A stretch of DNA of 64,000 bases from Membranihabitans maritimus (GCF_021729145.1 NZ_JAJSLW010000001.1:372001-436000); one strand, 5' to 3'; shown: positions 19,203-29,041, numbered from the stretch's first letter. The notes: a model not told the origin generated them from the letters alone. Made by a program: numbers and translations.

Positions 19203-20105
19203 TTAATTCGTATGAGGATGATATTGATTATTAAACCTGCCATCTTTGTAAAGTTCAATAATGGTAAAACCAGGGGGCGTCTCCAGGTAATATCCCTTTC
19301 CGGCAGAATTTTCATTTCCATCACCCCACCAAAATCCGCTTAATGCCCCATTGCAAAAATAACTGACGCCATTGTACCAGGCAGTGTCTAACATGTGTTG
19401 ATGGCCACTCAGACAAAGTTTCACTTTGTTCCTGTGCTTGTAAAACAAAGATTTGAACTTTTCAAAGTCAGTATATTGTCCTCCTACGAAATGTCCGGTC
19501 ACCCCTAATATAGGGTAATGAGACATAATCAATACCGGAGTGCTTTCCCGTACAGAATCCAAATCCTTTTCCAGCCAGGTCCACTGTTCTTTGTCCAGCG
19601 AAACACCTTTATTGTTACCATCTAATATAATAAAATGCCACCCTCCCCTATCAAATGAATAGTACCTACTGGGTATATTCAAGCGATCTACTGCATATTC
19701 TTTACCATACATATCATCATTTTTAGAAGGCGCGGCCCACCACATATCGTGGTTTCCAAGACAGCTATAGACATCATAGTCTTTTATATGCTCTCTGAAT
19801 TGATCCCAGATCTCCCATTGCTCCATAACCCGAAGACGCTTTACATCGTCATATGAAGCGTCTTGAATAGAATCTCCACCATTAAGGAAAAAATCTATAT
19901 CAAATTCTTTAATTTCTTCCAGGCACTTTATGGCCCGATCAGGAATTCCTGATTCCGGCCGTATATGCACATCAGTAATATGTGCAATTCGCATTACGGG
20001 CTTATTCTCCTGTTGAGAAATTGACCTCAAAAAGGCAGGAGCACCTAAAGATGCTCCTGTTATCAATCCCGATTTTTTAATCCAATCCCTTCTATTAATA
20101 TTCAT
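19203..20105 (-). CDS. Tat-exported metallophosphoesterase of the susCD locus
   Basis: The start is set at the ATG at 20105, one base after the susD stop codon. The longer frame to 20117 begins with TTG inside susD and is less likely. The N-terminus MNINRRDWIKKSGLITGASL is a Tat-type signal. Metal motifs: AHITDVHIRP (DxH), NGGDSIQD (GD), CLGNHDMWW (GNHD), MSHYPI (H) and LSGHQHMLD (GHxH). About 300 residues. Tight coupling to susD points to a periplasmic phosphoesterase acting on the substrate of the SusCD transporter. Confidence 0.88.
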   Translation of the reverse strand: MNINRRDWIKKSGLITGASLGAPAFLRSISQQENKPVMRIAHITDVHIRPESGIPDRAIKCLEEIKEFDIDFFLNGGDSIQDASYDDVKRLRVMEQWEIWDQFREHIKDYDVYSCLGNHDMWWAAPSKNDDMYGKEYAVDRLNIPSRYYSFDRGGWHFIILDGNNKGVSLDKEQWTWLEKDLDSVRESTPVLIMSHYPILGVTGHFVGGQYTDFEKFKSLFYKHRNKVKLCLSGHQHMLDTAWYNGVSYFCNGALSGFWWGDGNENSAGKGYYLETPPGFTIIELYKDGRFNNQYHPHTN

Positions 20106-20106
20106 T

Positions 20107-21906
20107 CTACCAACCAAAAATTTGTTCTAAATTCGGATTCAATACCATTTGCTTCTGTGGGATGGGTCGATAATAATATTTAGGATCAACGAAGTCCCTT
20201 GGTACATTTTCCGTAATGATCGGACCTCCATTCTCCCCATTTTCCAGATAAACGGTTCCCGTTCCATCATCTATCGTGGAAACTCTGTAGTATATAAGCT
20301 TTTCTCCCTTGCTATTTTCTTCTTTTTCTTCTTCAAAAGGAATGTCGCGGTCCTTACTTATCAATTCTATATCCACGACCCCATCGCCTGTAAGGTCATA
20401 CTGACCCAATCCTGGAAAATACATCCCTTTAGGTGCTTCCATTAAAAGATTGGAGGCTGCCCAACGCATTAAATCGTTGAATCGAAAATCTTCAAAAGCC
20501 AATTCAACTCTTCTTTCTCTACGAATCTCCAGAAGAGCGCCAAGGTTTTCACTTTCAACATTCGGGTACCGTTCTTCCAGAAATGGGTCCGGATTGGCAT
20601 TCGCCCAGGCCAAATCCAACGATGCTACTCCGGCCCTTTCGCGAATTGGGTTAATGGTTTGGTCAATTACAGATTGATCAATTTCATTTAATTCGGCACT
20701 GGCTTCAGCAAATATCAACAAAACCTCAGCATACCGATAAACCGGCATATCAACACTTTGGTTTTCCGTCTCAACGATACTTGTTTGGTATCCCTTTATC
20801 TGGTGGTAACCGGTAAAGTTTTTATTCAACCGTTGAATATACGGTTCAGTATCCCCGCGGTTGACCCATCCGGGATAGGCATACGAACTCATGAGCCTGT
20901 AATCCCTATTTTGAAACTCCTCTACAAAAGTCATTTCTTCATATCCCTCAATATCGGTGAAACGACTTCCATCAGTCATTAAGTAGGTTTGCAACAGTTC
21001 CCGGGTCGGACTCTGCTCATAATCGGTAAAAATGTGCGTTAAGTCCTGGCCATGCCCCAGTTCAGTATCATATATATGCGGTAAAATCACTTCAGGATTC
21101 CCCTGTAAATCTTGCGAACTAAATAAATCCTTGTAATCCGATTCAGGATTTCCGGTATTGTGAATGGCAAATAAGCCACTATTCATTATATCCCCCGAAA
21201 TTTCTTTTGCTACCTGAAAAAATTGGTCAGCAGTGCTTTGCAATTCCAATTCCGGATGGTATCTCCTCCATGATCCTTCCTCCAATGCTATTCTGGCATA
21301 AACCGTTGCCACAGACCATTTACCTGGTGTGCCAGAAGGCACTTCATCCCAAACATTATTATAGGCAAATTCCAGATCGGCCATTAAACTGTCTACTACC
21401 ATTGCCCGGGAATCCCTGGTTTTATAAAGGCTTTCTTCGTCCGAAGTACTCAAAGTACCTGAATACCAGGGTACGTCAGAGTATCTTCTAATTTTGTCGT
21501 AATAAAACTGGGCGCGATACATTCTTGCCAGTCCTATGTAATGATTCCTTACATTGACATCGACATTGGCTTTATCCACATTTTCCAGGAAATAATTAAT
21601 GTCCCTCAATCGATTCCAACTCCATCTATCAAGCAAATTTTCCGCAGTAGGCGTACCTGTCAATATAGTCTTCAATTCTACAGCACCAGTTGTTGCTAAA
21701 TTGTCAGTTCCTTGCTCCTGGTCATAGATGTACTTATCCGGCAATGACAGCAATCCATCAATGTATAATTTCAAATCTTCTTCTGATTTAAAAAACTCTT
21801 CGGGAGCAATGGAAGTTTGAGGATACTTATTCAGATAATCATCATTACATGAAAATACAGACAACCCCAAACTAAAAACTAAAAAGGTATATAGTAAATC
21901 TTTCAT
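20107..21906 (-). CDS. SusD/RagB-family outer-membrane lipoprotein
   Basis: Surface substrate-binding lid partner of SusC. A lipoprotein signal peptide with Cys20 (GLSVFSC) is followed by Asn-Asp-Asp, the acidic run typical of surface-exposed lipoproteins in this phylum. The helical SusD core shows YRAQFYYDKIRRYSDVPW, a VATVYARIALEEGSW TPR segment, then VYRYAEVLLIFAEASAEL and RERRVELAFEDFRFNDLMRW near the C-terminus. 599 residues. It starts 10 bases after the susC stop and is followed directly by the metallophosphoesterase. Substrate inferred from neighbours, not from its own sequence. Confidence 0.95.
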   Translation of the reverse strand: MKDLLYTFLVFSLGLSVFSCNDDYLNKYPQTSIAPEEFFKSEEDLKLYIDGLLSLPDKYIYDQEQGTDNLATTGAVELKTILTGTPTAENLLDRWSWNRLRDINYFLENVDKANVDVNVRNHYIGLARMYRAQFYYDKIRRYSDVPWYSGTLSTSDEESLYKTRDSRAMVVDSLMADLEFAYNNVWDEVPSGTPGKWSVATVYARIALEEGSWRRYHPELELQSTADQFFQVAKEISGDIMNSGLFAIHNTGNPESDYKDLFSSQDLQGNPEVILPHIYDTELGHGQDLTHIFTDYEQSPTRELLQTYLMTDGSRFTDIEGYEEMTFVEEFQNRDYRLMSSYAYPGWVNRGDTEPYIQRLNKNFTGYHQIKGYQTSIVETENQSVDMPVYRYAEVLLIFAEASAELNEIDQSVIDQTINPIRERAGVASLDLAWANANPDPFLEERYPNVESENLGALLEIRRERRVELAFEDFRFNDLMRWAASNLLMEAPKGMYFPGLGQYDLTGDGVVDIELISKDRDIPFEEEKEENSKGEKLIYYRVSTIDDGTGTVYLENGENGGPIITENVPRDFVDPKYYYRPIPQKQMVLNPNLEQIFGW

Positions 21907-21916
21907 TGTTGTAATT

Positions 21917-24900
21917 TTAGAAGTTTAGATTAAGTCCAATAGATACTTTTCGTTGGTACGGATAGACCCAGGCTCGATAATTTTCGACGGCCTCCGGATC
22001 AATATATTTTTTGATTTTGGAGAATGCGTACAGATTCTCTCCTGTAAAAAATACTCGCAACCGGGAGACCTTGAACTTTTCCGTCAAATCCATTGGCAAT
22101 GTATACCCAAATGTCAGATTTTTAACGCGTAAATAAGCCCCGTTTAACAAATGCCCTGTCTGCGGAATATCCAATCCCGAACCGTAATTGGCATCCGCTA
22201 ACCACGATTGTAATACAGGAAAGTAGGAATCCGTGTTCGCATCTGCCAAACCGGCATCAATATATGATTGTGAATGTTGTTCACGTAACGATTCCGAGTC
22301 ATCACTTCCCCGATAAAAATCCAGGTTCCACGGATAAATATTGGCATATGGCTGTTGGTAAGTACCCCAATATAAATAATGCCTCGGATAGTAGTCTCGG
22401 CGTAAAACCCCTTGCAAGAAAACAGCCAGGTCAAATCCATTCCAGGTGGCTTCCAGATTGGCGCCTACCCGGTATCGGGATGACGAATTTCCAATCACCT
22501 TCAGGTCTTTGGGCTCATCAGCCGTCTGACCTCGCTCGATTTTTCCATTACCATCCTGATCTATATATTTTGGCCATCCGGGAACGATAGACAATGCACC
22601 CCAGGGGATGATAGCAGATTCATCCAACGCTGCTATTTCTTCCTCCGTCATAAACAATCCGTCACTTTCCAATCCCCATATTTGACCTACTTCTTCACCT
22701 TCTCTGTAGTCGTCGGAAAGCAAGTTTAAATCATTTTCATACTTTGTAATCCAGGATCGAGCGTCGGAGACAATGACTTTCACCGAATAGTCTAATGGTT
22801 TCGAGCCAATAGACAGCTCATTTCGAAACTGGAGAGAAGCTTCCCATCCCTTGGTTTCCAGATCTGCATTATTTTGACTTGGAACTGATGTACCTAATAC
22901 ACCGGGTAGCTCCTGTCCGGCAACTAACATTCCTAATGTTTGGCGATTGAAGATGTCAAAAGTTCCCTGCAACTTGCCTTCCCAAAATCCGATATCCGCC
23001 CCAAAATTTAAGGTACTTACACGCTCCCAGGTATAATTCGTAGGGTCAATATTCAATGACGGCGCCCCTCCTGTAATTACCGTAGGTTGTCTCCCATCAA
23101 TAATATATGGGGAATTACCGGCTCCTAATGTCTGTATATAGTCAAAATCACCCACTTCCTGATTTCCCAGATCCCCGTACGACGCACGTAATTTTATAAA
23201 GGGTTCTCTGTTTGCAAAGGCATTCTTGAAAAAAGATTCATCACTCAACACCCATGCAGCAGATACGGAAGGGAAAAAACCCCATCGGCCATCTTCAGGG
23301 AAGCGAGATGAACCATCGTATCTTCCATTTACCTCGAATAAGTACCGATCTTTGAAACCATAGTTAATTCGTCCAAAAGCACTTCTCGTAGCGTAAGATT
23401 CATAATCGGCCTCAATTGAAGGTTCTCCACTGGTAAGAGAGATGTAGGGTAGAGAAGATGATATAAGTATATCACGGTACGCACCAACCGTAGAATACAC
23501 ATAATTTTCCTGGTTAACCCCTCCAAGCACTTTAATAGAATGGTCTCCTAATGTTTTGGAGTACGTAGCAAATAAATCTAAAATGGTATTATCCAAATTT
23601 CCATTTTCTTCAGACACGCTTCCATTGCCTCCTTCAGTGCGGATATCATCCGGACCAAAGCCTATTTGATATTTTTTAGTATCGTAATGATATTTCCAAA
23701 GTTCTTTTTTAAAGCTTGCTCGCCCCGTAATAACCAAATTGTTGTCCAAAAATTTCGCTGTTGCGCTTACAATGTCCTGGAATCCAAACAAAGTATTGAG
23801 GTTGCTTCCTCCATCGACGAGTTCTGCTGCCAATCTTCCAACCTCCGTATTGGCCCAGGTACCATCCGGGTTTTTAGCCACATCAATAGGTACTTGCGAA
23901 TAGATATCCAGAATGCTAGCCCGGGGCGAGACGCGCTCAGTTTGGTAAATAGAAGCGTTGTTTCGCAATTCCAACCAGGGAACCGGATCAAAATTTAATT
24001 TCGCCCTAAGACCCTTGCGATCATAGTAATCATCAGCCAATTTATTCAACCCGTTTTCATTGGTAAGGTCACCGGATAAGTAATACCCGATTTGTTTCCC
24101 ATTCTCCAATGCAACCCCTCCGCTGAATGACAAACTGTGGTTATAAGAAAGGCTATTATTATTGAAGAAGTAATCGTTCCAGTTATTATCTCCCATATAG
24201 GCCCATTTAGTGGGATCATTGGGGTCAAGTCGCACCTGTTCCACAGATGGGTCTTCCGACCTCTCTTTGGCCCATCGATATTGTTCATCCGTATAATTGA
24301 CATAATCCCAGGGAGTATTATCAGTAGAAATTTCTTTCACTCTTGAAAAAATATAGGGGTCGGTAACCGGCTCGGGCAAGACAGTAGGCTTTCCCCAGGC
24401 AACATAGTTACTGTAATTTATTGTCGGTTTTCCGGCACTACCCGATTTGGTAGTTATCAAAATCACGCCAAATGCAGCCCTGGCTCCATATATCGCCGCC
24501 GAAGCTGCATCTTTGAGTACAGAGTAGGATTCAATATCGTTGGGATTAATTCTCAATAGGTCATCGTAGGTAGCAGACACACCATCTATGATTACCAACG
24601 GACTTCCTCCGTTGATAGAAGTGAAGCCTCGGATATTGATATTAGGTTTACTACCCGGAGCGCCCCCTTCATAATTGATATTCAGACCAGGACTTATTCC
24701 TTGCAATCCCTGCATAACATTAGCTACCGGACGATCCTCCAATTTTTTGCCGTCTATATAATCTACTGCGCCAGAGACATTGACCTTTTTTTGAACACCG
24801 TAACCTACCACAATTACCTCTTCCAATGTCTCGGCATCGGACTTAAGAACTACTGTAATATCTTTTCTCCCATTTACCGGCACCTCCTTTGTAACATATC

Positions 24901-25546
24901 CTATATATGAAAATACTAAAACATCATTTTCATTGATGTCATCAAACGAAAATTGTCCATTGAAATCAGTAGCCGTACCTTTACCAGTGTCTTTAATCCG
25001 TACATTCACACCAATCAAAGGAATATTATCTTCATCTACCACGGTACCGGAAACCGAAGCCACTATGCGGCTTCTATTCAATAAATCAATTGTCTGCCTG
25101 GTCAATGGAGAAAGAGAGCGCCCGATTACTTTTCTCCTTTCCTTTTGGGCATCCTTTTCTGCCAGGATAGACTCCATCATATTCTTCATCTTCCGGAGAG
25201 ATTTGATGCCCTCAGCATCCTCCTTATATATAATAATAAATTGATTTTCAAAGATCTGAAAGTCAAGATTCGTATTTTTTAGCAAAATAGAAAGCTCCGT
25301 ATCTACGGAAGTCAATGCATCTTTATCGTATTCTACTTTTACATCTGACACAAGCGTCCGGTCATAGGTAAAATATACCTGGTACTTTTTGCTTAGCAAT
25401 TGAATAGCATCCAGAAGCGTTATTTCTTCGCCCGACTTTGTCGGGGATGCATGCGCAGTCATGTGGCCACAAAACAATAGTAAGAATACTATTAACGCCA
25501 ATGAAAATTGTTTAAATCGAGTGTTTAAATGATCCATATTTTCCAA
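21917..25546 (-). CDS. SusC/RagA-family TonB-dependent receptor with N-terminal STN signalling domain
   Basis: Outer-membrane importer of 1209 residues. After the signal peptide (about 1-33) comes an STN domain (about 37-112; LLDAIQLLSKKYQVYFTYD), the part that signals to a FecR anti-sigma factor. Then come a carboxypeptidase-regulatory-like domain (about 162-245; VSGTVVDEDNIPLIGVNV), the plug (EEVIVVGYGVQKKVNVSG, then VDGV and AASAAIYGARAAFGVILI) and the beta-barrel, ending VSIGLNLNF. The gene begins 23 bases after fecR. An STN domain next to fecR and a divergent sigma gene means expression is probably induced by the transported substrate. Confidence 0.96.
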   Translation of the reverse strand: MENMDHLNTRFKQFSLALIVFLLLFCGHMTAHASPTKSGEEITLLDAIQLLSKKYQVYFTYDRTLVSDVKVEYDKDALTSVDTELSILLKNTNLDFQIFENQFIIIYKEDAEGIKSLRKMKNMMESILAEKDAQKERRKVIGRSLSPLTRQTIDLLNRSRIVASVSGTVVDEDNIPLIGVNVRIKDTGKGTATDFNGQFSFDDINENDVLVFSYIGYVTKEVPVNGRKDITVVLKSDAETLEEVIVVGYGVQKKVNVSGAVDYIDGKKLEDRPVANVMQGLQGISPGLNINYEGGAPGSKPNINIRGFTSINGGSPLVIIDGVSATYDDLLRINPNDIESYSVLKDAASAAIYGARAAFGVILITTKSGSAGKPTINYSNYVAWGKPTVLPEPVTDPYIFSRVKEISTDNTPWDYVNYTDEQYRWAKERSEDPSVEQVRLDPNDPTKWAYMGDNNWNDYFFNNNSLSYNHSLSFSGGVALENGKQIGYYLSGDLTNENGLNKLADDYYDRKGLRAKLNFDPVPWLELRNNASIYQTERVSPRASILDIYSQVPIDVAKNPDGTWANTEVGRLAAELVDGGSNLNTLFGFQDIVSATAKFLDNNLVITGRASFKKELWKYHYDTKKYQIGFGPDDIRTEGGNGSVSEENGNLDNTILDLFATYSKTLGDHSIKVLGGVNQENYVYSTVGAYRDILISSSLPYISLTSGEPSIEADYESYATRSAFGRINYGFKDRYLFEVNGRYDGSSRFPEDGRWGFFPSVSAAWVLSDESFFKNAFANREPFIKLRASYGDLGNQEVGDFDYIQTLGAGNSPYIIDGRQPTVITGGAPSLNIDPTNYTWERVSTLNFGADIGFWEGKLQGTFDIFNRQTLGMLVAGQELPGVLGTSVPSQNNADLETKGWEASLQFRNELSIGSKPLDYSVKVIVSDARSWITKYENDLNLLSDDYREGEEVGQIWGLESDGLFMTEEEIAALDESAIIPWGALSIVPGWPKYIDQDGNGKIERGQTADEPKDLKVIGNSSSRYRVGANLEATWNGFDLAVFLQGVLRRDYYPRHYLYWGTYQQPYANIYPWNLDFYRGSDDSESLREQHSQSYIDAGLADANTDSYFPVLQSWLADANYGSGLDIPQTGHLLNGAYLRVKNLTFGYTLPMDLTEKFKVSRLRVFFTGENLYAFSKIKKYIDPEAVENYRAWVYPYQRKVSIGLNLNF

Positions 25547-25569
25547 TTAATTTTCACAATAATTTTTAT

Positions 25570-26493
25570 CTATTTTTTTAATTCGTAATAGTCTTCATGT
25601 TTCACCAAAGTTGTTCCCAACGCAAGTGCAAGAGCTTTGCCGACTGATTTCCAATCGGAATATGGCCAATTAAAATCCATTGGTTTTTGCCGCAGTATTT
25701 CGTCTTTCAGGACTAATTCCACTCCGTAGATTTGTTCTATTTCTTCGATAATTATATGTGCCGGAACATTATTATAGGTAAGTACTCCGTTCTTCCACTG
25801 GGCTTTATCTTCGAAACGCTGGTCGGTTGTTTTTACCAGTTTCTGATAAGAATCACTACTGATATATGCCGATTCACCGGCTTTCAACAACAGAGTATCT
25901 GCTGCATCGCGCTGATTATTCAGTTTGATCGCACCCTCTTCGAGAAATACTTCTTCTCTTTTCCCCCTGTTATTTACATTAAAAGAAGTCCCCAAAACTT
26001 CAATAATCATAGTATTGGACCGGACTCTGAATGGGACGTTTTTATCGTGAGTCACATCAAAAAATGCCTCACCCGAAATTGAAACCTCCCGGATTTGATC
26101 CGAAGAAGATAACCAGGTGAGCTGTGAATTGGCATTGAGCTTAACTTTACTTTGATCGGGTAATTCAACCTCAAGGGTTTCACCATTCGAAGTGCTATAG
26201 ACAATATTATCGCTTTGTGACGGCCAAAAGAAATAAGCCAGAGCGACAACAAGTATACTTGCTGCAGCGGCCACTCTCCATATGATTCGGGGCCTGTTCC
26301 TTTCTCCTATTGGTTTTACAAGAGCTTGCTTTTCGGAGATGAACTCCTTAAGTTCGAAATCCAAAATTTTATCGAGATAAGCATTTGACTCTTCTTTATT
26401 ACTCAGTTTGAGAAATTCTTCATATTCGGACCTGGTAATGGTCTCATTCTTTAATTTCTTATGTAAATACAGCAATCTTTCTTTATCCGGCAC
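25570..26493 (-). CDS. FecR-family anti-sigma factor
   Basis: 307 residues from a GTG start. The cytosolic N-terminal 70 residues should hold the sigma factor. One transmembrane helix lies at about 72-92 (AAAASILVVALAYFFW). The periplasmic FecR domain follows (GETLEVELPDQSKVKLNANS, EVSISGEAFFDVTHD, VEVLGTSFNV-like segment), then a DUF4974-type C-terminus (NVPAHIIIEEIEQIYGVEL) that contacts the STN domain of the SusC receptor. It heads the susCD operon and diverges from the ECF sigma gene. Confidence 0.94.
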   Translation of the reverse strand: MPDKERLLYLHKKLKNETITRSEYEEFLKLSNKEESNAYLDKILDFELKEFISEKQALVKPIGERNRPRIIWRVAAAASILVVALAYFFWPSQSDNIVYSTSNGETLEVELPDQSKVKLNANSQLTWLSSSDQIREVSISGEAFFDVTHDKNVPFRVRSNTMIIEVLGTSFNVNNRGKREEVFLEEGAIKLNNQRDAADTLLLKAGESAYISSDSYQKLVKTTDQRFEDKAQWKNGVLTYNNVPAHIIIEEIEQIYGVELVLKDEILRQKPMDFNWPYSDWKSVGKALALALGTTLVKHEDYYELKK

Positions 26494-26809
26494 TACTTTT
26501 ATTTTTTCATTTTCAAATCCACATACACCTTAATAGACAAAAATGTAGCGGGGGTAGGCCTAGAAAATTGTAGATTTTCTTTAGATTTTATTAACTTACT
26601 GTTTTACAGCTCCTTACTAAATATATACTTAGAGATAAAAACATTGATTATTTAGTATATTGTCGTTTGTGCTAACTAGTTCTCAATTTCTTAATACCTA
26701 AATATTTTCAAACCGAAATAATATTATTTCCTTTGTATAATATTTTAGTATAAATATCGACGTACCGAATTGCATACCTATAGTGTTGATTTGTAAATTT
26801 TTAAGCTAA
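26494..26809. other. Divergent regulatory region between fecR and the ECF sigma gene (316 bp)
   Basis: No coding sequence. It should contain promoters for both directions, including the one recognised by the ECF sigma factor itself. A short hairpin GAAAAT/ATTTTC lies near 26563-26580. No exact TAnnTTTG -7 element was found at a suitable distance from either start codon, consistent with a non-housekeeping promoter but not proof of it. Confidence 0.4.
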
Positions 26810-27352
26810 ATGAAAAGAGAAACACTAGATCATCTGGTTCACGAGCACCGCAAGGGGCTATATAAATTTATTCTCAGCAATGTAAAAAATACAGAAGTAG
26901 CTGAGGACATGACCCAGGATGTTCTTCTACGTGTTACACAAGCGGTCCAACGGTCAAATGAGATTGAAAACTTTAGGGCATATTTATTTAGAACAGCCAA
27001 AAACCATGTTATTAATTACTGGAAAAAAGCATCTAAGTCCCAATCCCTTAAAGAGCAATACTGGAATGATATACGACAAATTAAAGCCCTCCGTACAAAT
27101 CCATGTATCGACCTGGACCGTGAAATTATTTTCAAACAATTGGAAAGCCAATTAACGGATCAACAGCGCAAGATCTTTTTCCTTAATCGAAAAGAGGGCC
27201 TTTCCTACAAAGAGATCTCCGAACAATTGGATATTTCCAAAAGTACGGTAAAAAACCATATGCTACTGGCGCTCAAAGTGATTCGGAGCTACATGGATAA
27301 AAACTACGATAAGCTGATTATACTGCTGTATATTGTTTTAATTAACCTGTAA
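26810..27352 (+). CDS. ECF-type RNA polymerase sigma factor (FecI-like)
   Basis: 180 residues. Region 2 is seen in AEDMTQDVLLRVTQAVQR and FRAYLFRTAKNHVINYWKK. Region 4 is seen in QRKIFFLNRKEGLSYKEI, followed by the helix-turn-helix SEQLDISKSTVKNHMLLAL. No extra domains. Divergent from fecR. In related systems substrate binding at SusC with an STN domain relieves FecR and frees the sigma factor to transcribe the susCD operon. The last 15 residues are hydrophobic (LIILLYIVLINL), longer than usual for the family. Confidence 0.94.
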   Translation: MKRETLDHLVHEHRKGLYKFILSNVKNTEVAEDMTQDVLLRVTQAVQRSNEIENFRAYLFRTAKNHVINYWKKASKSQSLKEQYWNDIRQIKALRTNPCIDLDREIIFKQLESQLTDQQRKIFFLNRKEGLSYKEISEQLDISKSTVKNHMLLALKVIRSYMDKNYDKLIILLYIVLINL

Positions 27353-28386
27353 CGGGATTACCTGAGACGGTTCATTGTAGCTATATTTCTCTGCTTTGGA
27401 ATACTTCCCATACTTTTCCCTGTTCTTGGGTATTTAATCAATATTCTTTTCCATGAATCTTTTCAATGTCTCTATACTTTTTTCGAATATTTCAAACAAC
27501 ATGGGCATTAAATCTCTTTTATAATTCAACCCACTATACAATAATCAGTTATACCATTTACAACCCAATAGTTATAAGTCTTGCAAGAAGTTGCAAAAAC
27601 TCATTCTCTATATATTCTAAAGTGGTTATTTACTTTTCACTACTTGCAGTATTCTTCTTGATGGACCAGGGTTTTGAATATGTTCTCACCCTTTACTTAT
27701 ATCCGGAGCAGGATTTTTACCTTTATTAGAGGTGTGGTTACAAATATTCTAAGCAAGTACAGTAATAGTTATCCTGCATTATATATTGATCGATTGACAT
27801 TTCAAAAGAAACACATAGGCGTCCTGACTACAAAGAATTCAGATTTAGCCTGTACCAAAGCTAACAAATGTGAGTAATGGATAAGAAACAAGTCCTAATT
27901 TTCACATGATTTTTTTCTTTTTCAAGTGTATATGCTTTGGAGAGAGCGCTAAAAATTTTCGAAACCCTGGATTATTGAACGTAACCCCATTGACAAATGG
28001 GATCAAATAGAGTAACGCTTTATTTGGTGAAATAACCTCGACTTCCTTGTCGGGGTGGGTGGGACTTTTTCGATACGAGTTTTGCTTGGAAAGCATAAAA
28101 TGCTCCCGTGAAATATCGGGATGCCTTTTTGCCATCAGGTTTAACTATGGGGCTTTTGTTTCGTTTTCTTTGGGCACGCAAAGAAAATGAAAACAATACA
28201 CAATAACTTGATCTTGAAATTATTATGGCCAAATTGAAAGATTCACCTTAAACATTTTTCCGTTAACAAAGTAGTGGTTTCAGGGGAAAGCTAAACTAGA
28301 TCAAATATAGGGATACACCACATTACGAAACTTCTACTCAAGAGAAATTAAATTAGCCAACCCTTCTAAAAAAAATCATACGTATT
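27353..28386. other. Non-coding region (about 1 kb) between the sigma gene and the decayed toxin-antitoxin module
   Basis: The short open frames here (for example 27466-27729) show no protein-like composition or known motif. The left part is AT-rich. The right part (28036-28192) holds several hairpins, listed separately. I see no intact gene or RNA gene. Confidence 0.45.
28036..28192. repeat. Cluster of short inverted repeats (possible dispersed palindromic element)
   Basis: Four stems occur in a row: 28036-28042 with 28049-28055 (7 bp, one wobble); 28092-28096 with 28100-28104 (AGCAT/ATGCT); 28104-28108 with 28117-28121 (TCCCG/CGGGA); and 28159-28172 with 28179-28192 (14 bp, one G-T wobble, loop GGCACG). 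The last stem contains TTTTCTTTG/CAAAGAAAA. No other copy was noticed in this window. Confidence 0.45.
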
Positions 28387-28629
28387 ATGAACACCAAGAT
28401 CACATGATCAATTGACAAAGAACTGGTAGAGCGTTCCAAAAAATACGCAAAAGAAACGGGAAGAAGCCTATCTCACATTCTGGCTTCATACCTGGAAAAC
28501 GTTACGAAAAGCCAAATTGATATTGGCATTCCACGTAAACTACAATTACTTATTGGAGCAATAAATCTCCCGGAGGATTTCGACGAAGAAAAAGAAAAGG
28601 CAGAATACCTTTCAAAAAAATACGTATGA
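28387..28629 (+). pseudogene. Decayed antitoxin gene (DUF6364-like), in-frame stop at codon 7
   Basis: Translating from the ATG at 28387 gives MNTKIT, then TGA (28405-28407), then SIDKELVERSKKYAKETGRS and a normal-looking remainder ending EYLSKKYV. DUF6364 antitoxins begin with a strand of the form ITLSIDKEL, so a TTG Leu codon has probably become TGA. Everything after the stop is intact, including the overlap of 4 bases (ATGA at 28626) with the toxin reading frame. Either the gene is dead or translation restarts downstream at an alternative codon; no good restart ATG is present. Confidence 0.75.
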
Positions 28630-29041
28630 AAAATGTGTTTGTTGAAACCAATGTAATCATTGATTTGCTCGCCAATAGGGTTTCCCAAAGCAAATATACC
28701 ACATACATTATAATCTCGATGAAAAATCCAGAGTTGCCTTATTCACCTCACCCCACTCTAATGCTACCGTTCACTATTTAATTAAAAAATACACAAAGGA
28801 AAAAGAATTGCGATCCATCCTACGGTACCTTCTGTAATTCATTCACCCTATATCTATTGACAAGCCAACTTTGATAAAAGGCTTAAAATCTAATTATCCA
28901 GACTTCGAAGATGCTTTACAAATCATATCTACTGAATCTATAGAAGATATGGAATTAATAGTTACCAGAAATCTTAAAGATTTCAACGCATCTCCCATTA
29001 AAGCGGTCTCTCCCAGAGAGGCATTGACTTTTATCTATTAA
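28626..29041 (+). pseudogene. Decayed PIN-domain toxin gene (one frameshift, one nonsense codon)
   Basis: The frame starts MKNVFVETNVIIDLLANR, a PIN-nuclease N-terminus (with ETN in place of the usual DTN). The match then shifts frame between about 28690 and 28738 and resumes as LFTSPHSNATVHYLIKKY from 28739. It meets an in-frame TAA at 28835-28837, and continues DFEDALQIIS, VTRNLKDF and SPREALTFIY to a TAA at 29039-29041. The DFEDALQ and TRNLKDF segments carry the conserved PIN acidic residues. A single frameshift plus a single stop means inactivation is fairly recent. It pairs with the broken antitoxin just upstream. Confidence 0.8.

Noticed and set aside
27466-27877. Two small plus-strand frames after the sigma gene
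   Set aside because: No start context, no recognisable motif and biased AT-driven composition.
28473-28688. A minus-strand open frame over the antitoxin
   Set aside because: It only exists as the reverse of the decayed DUF6364/PIN genes, which carry the real family motifs.
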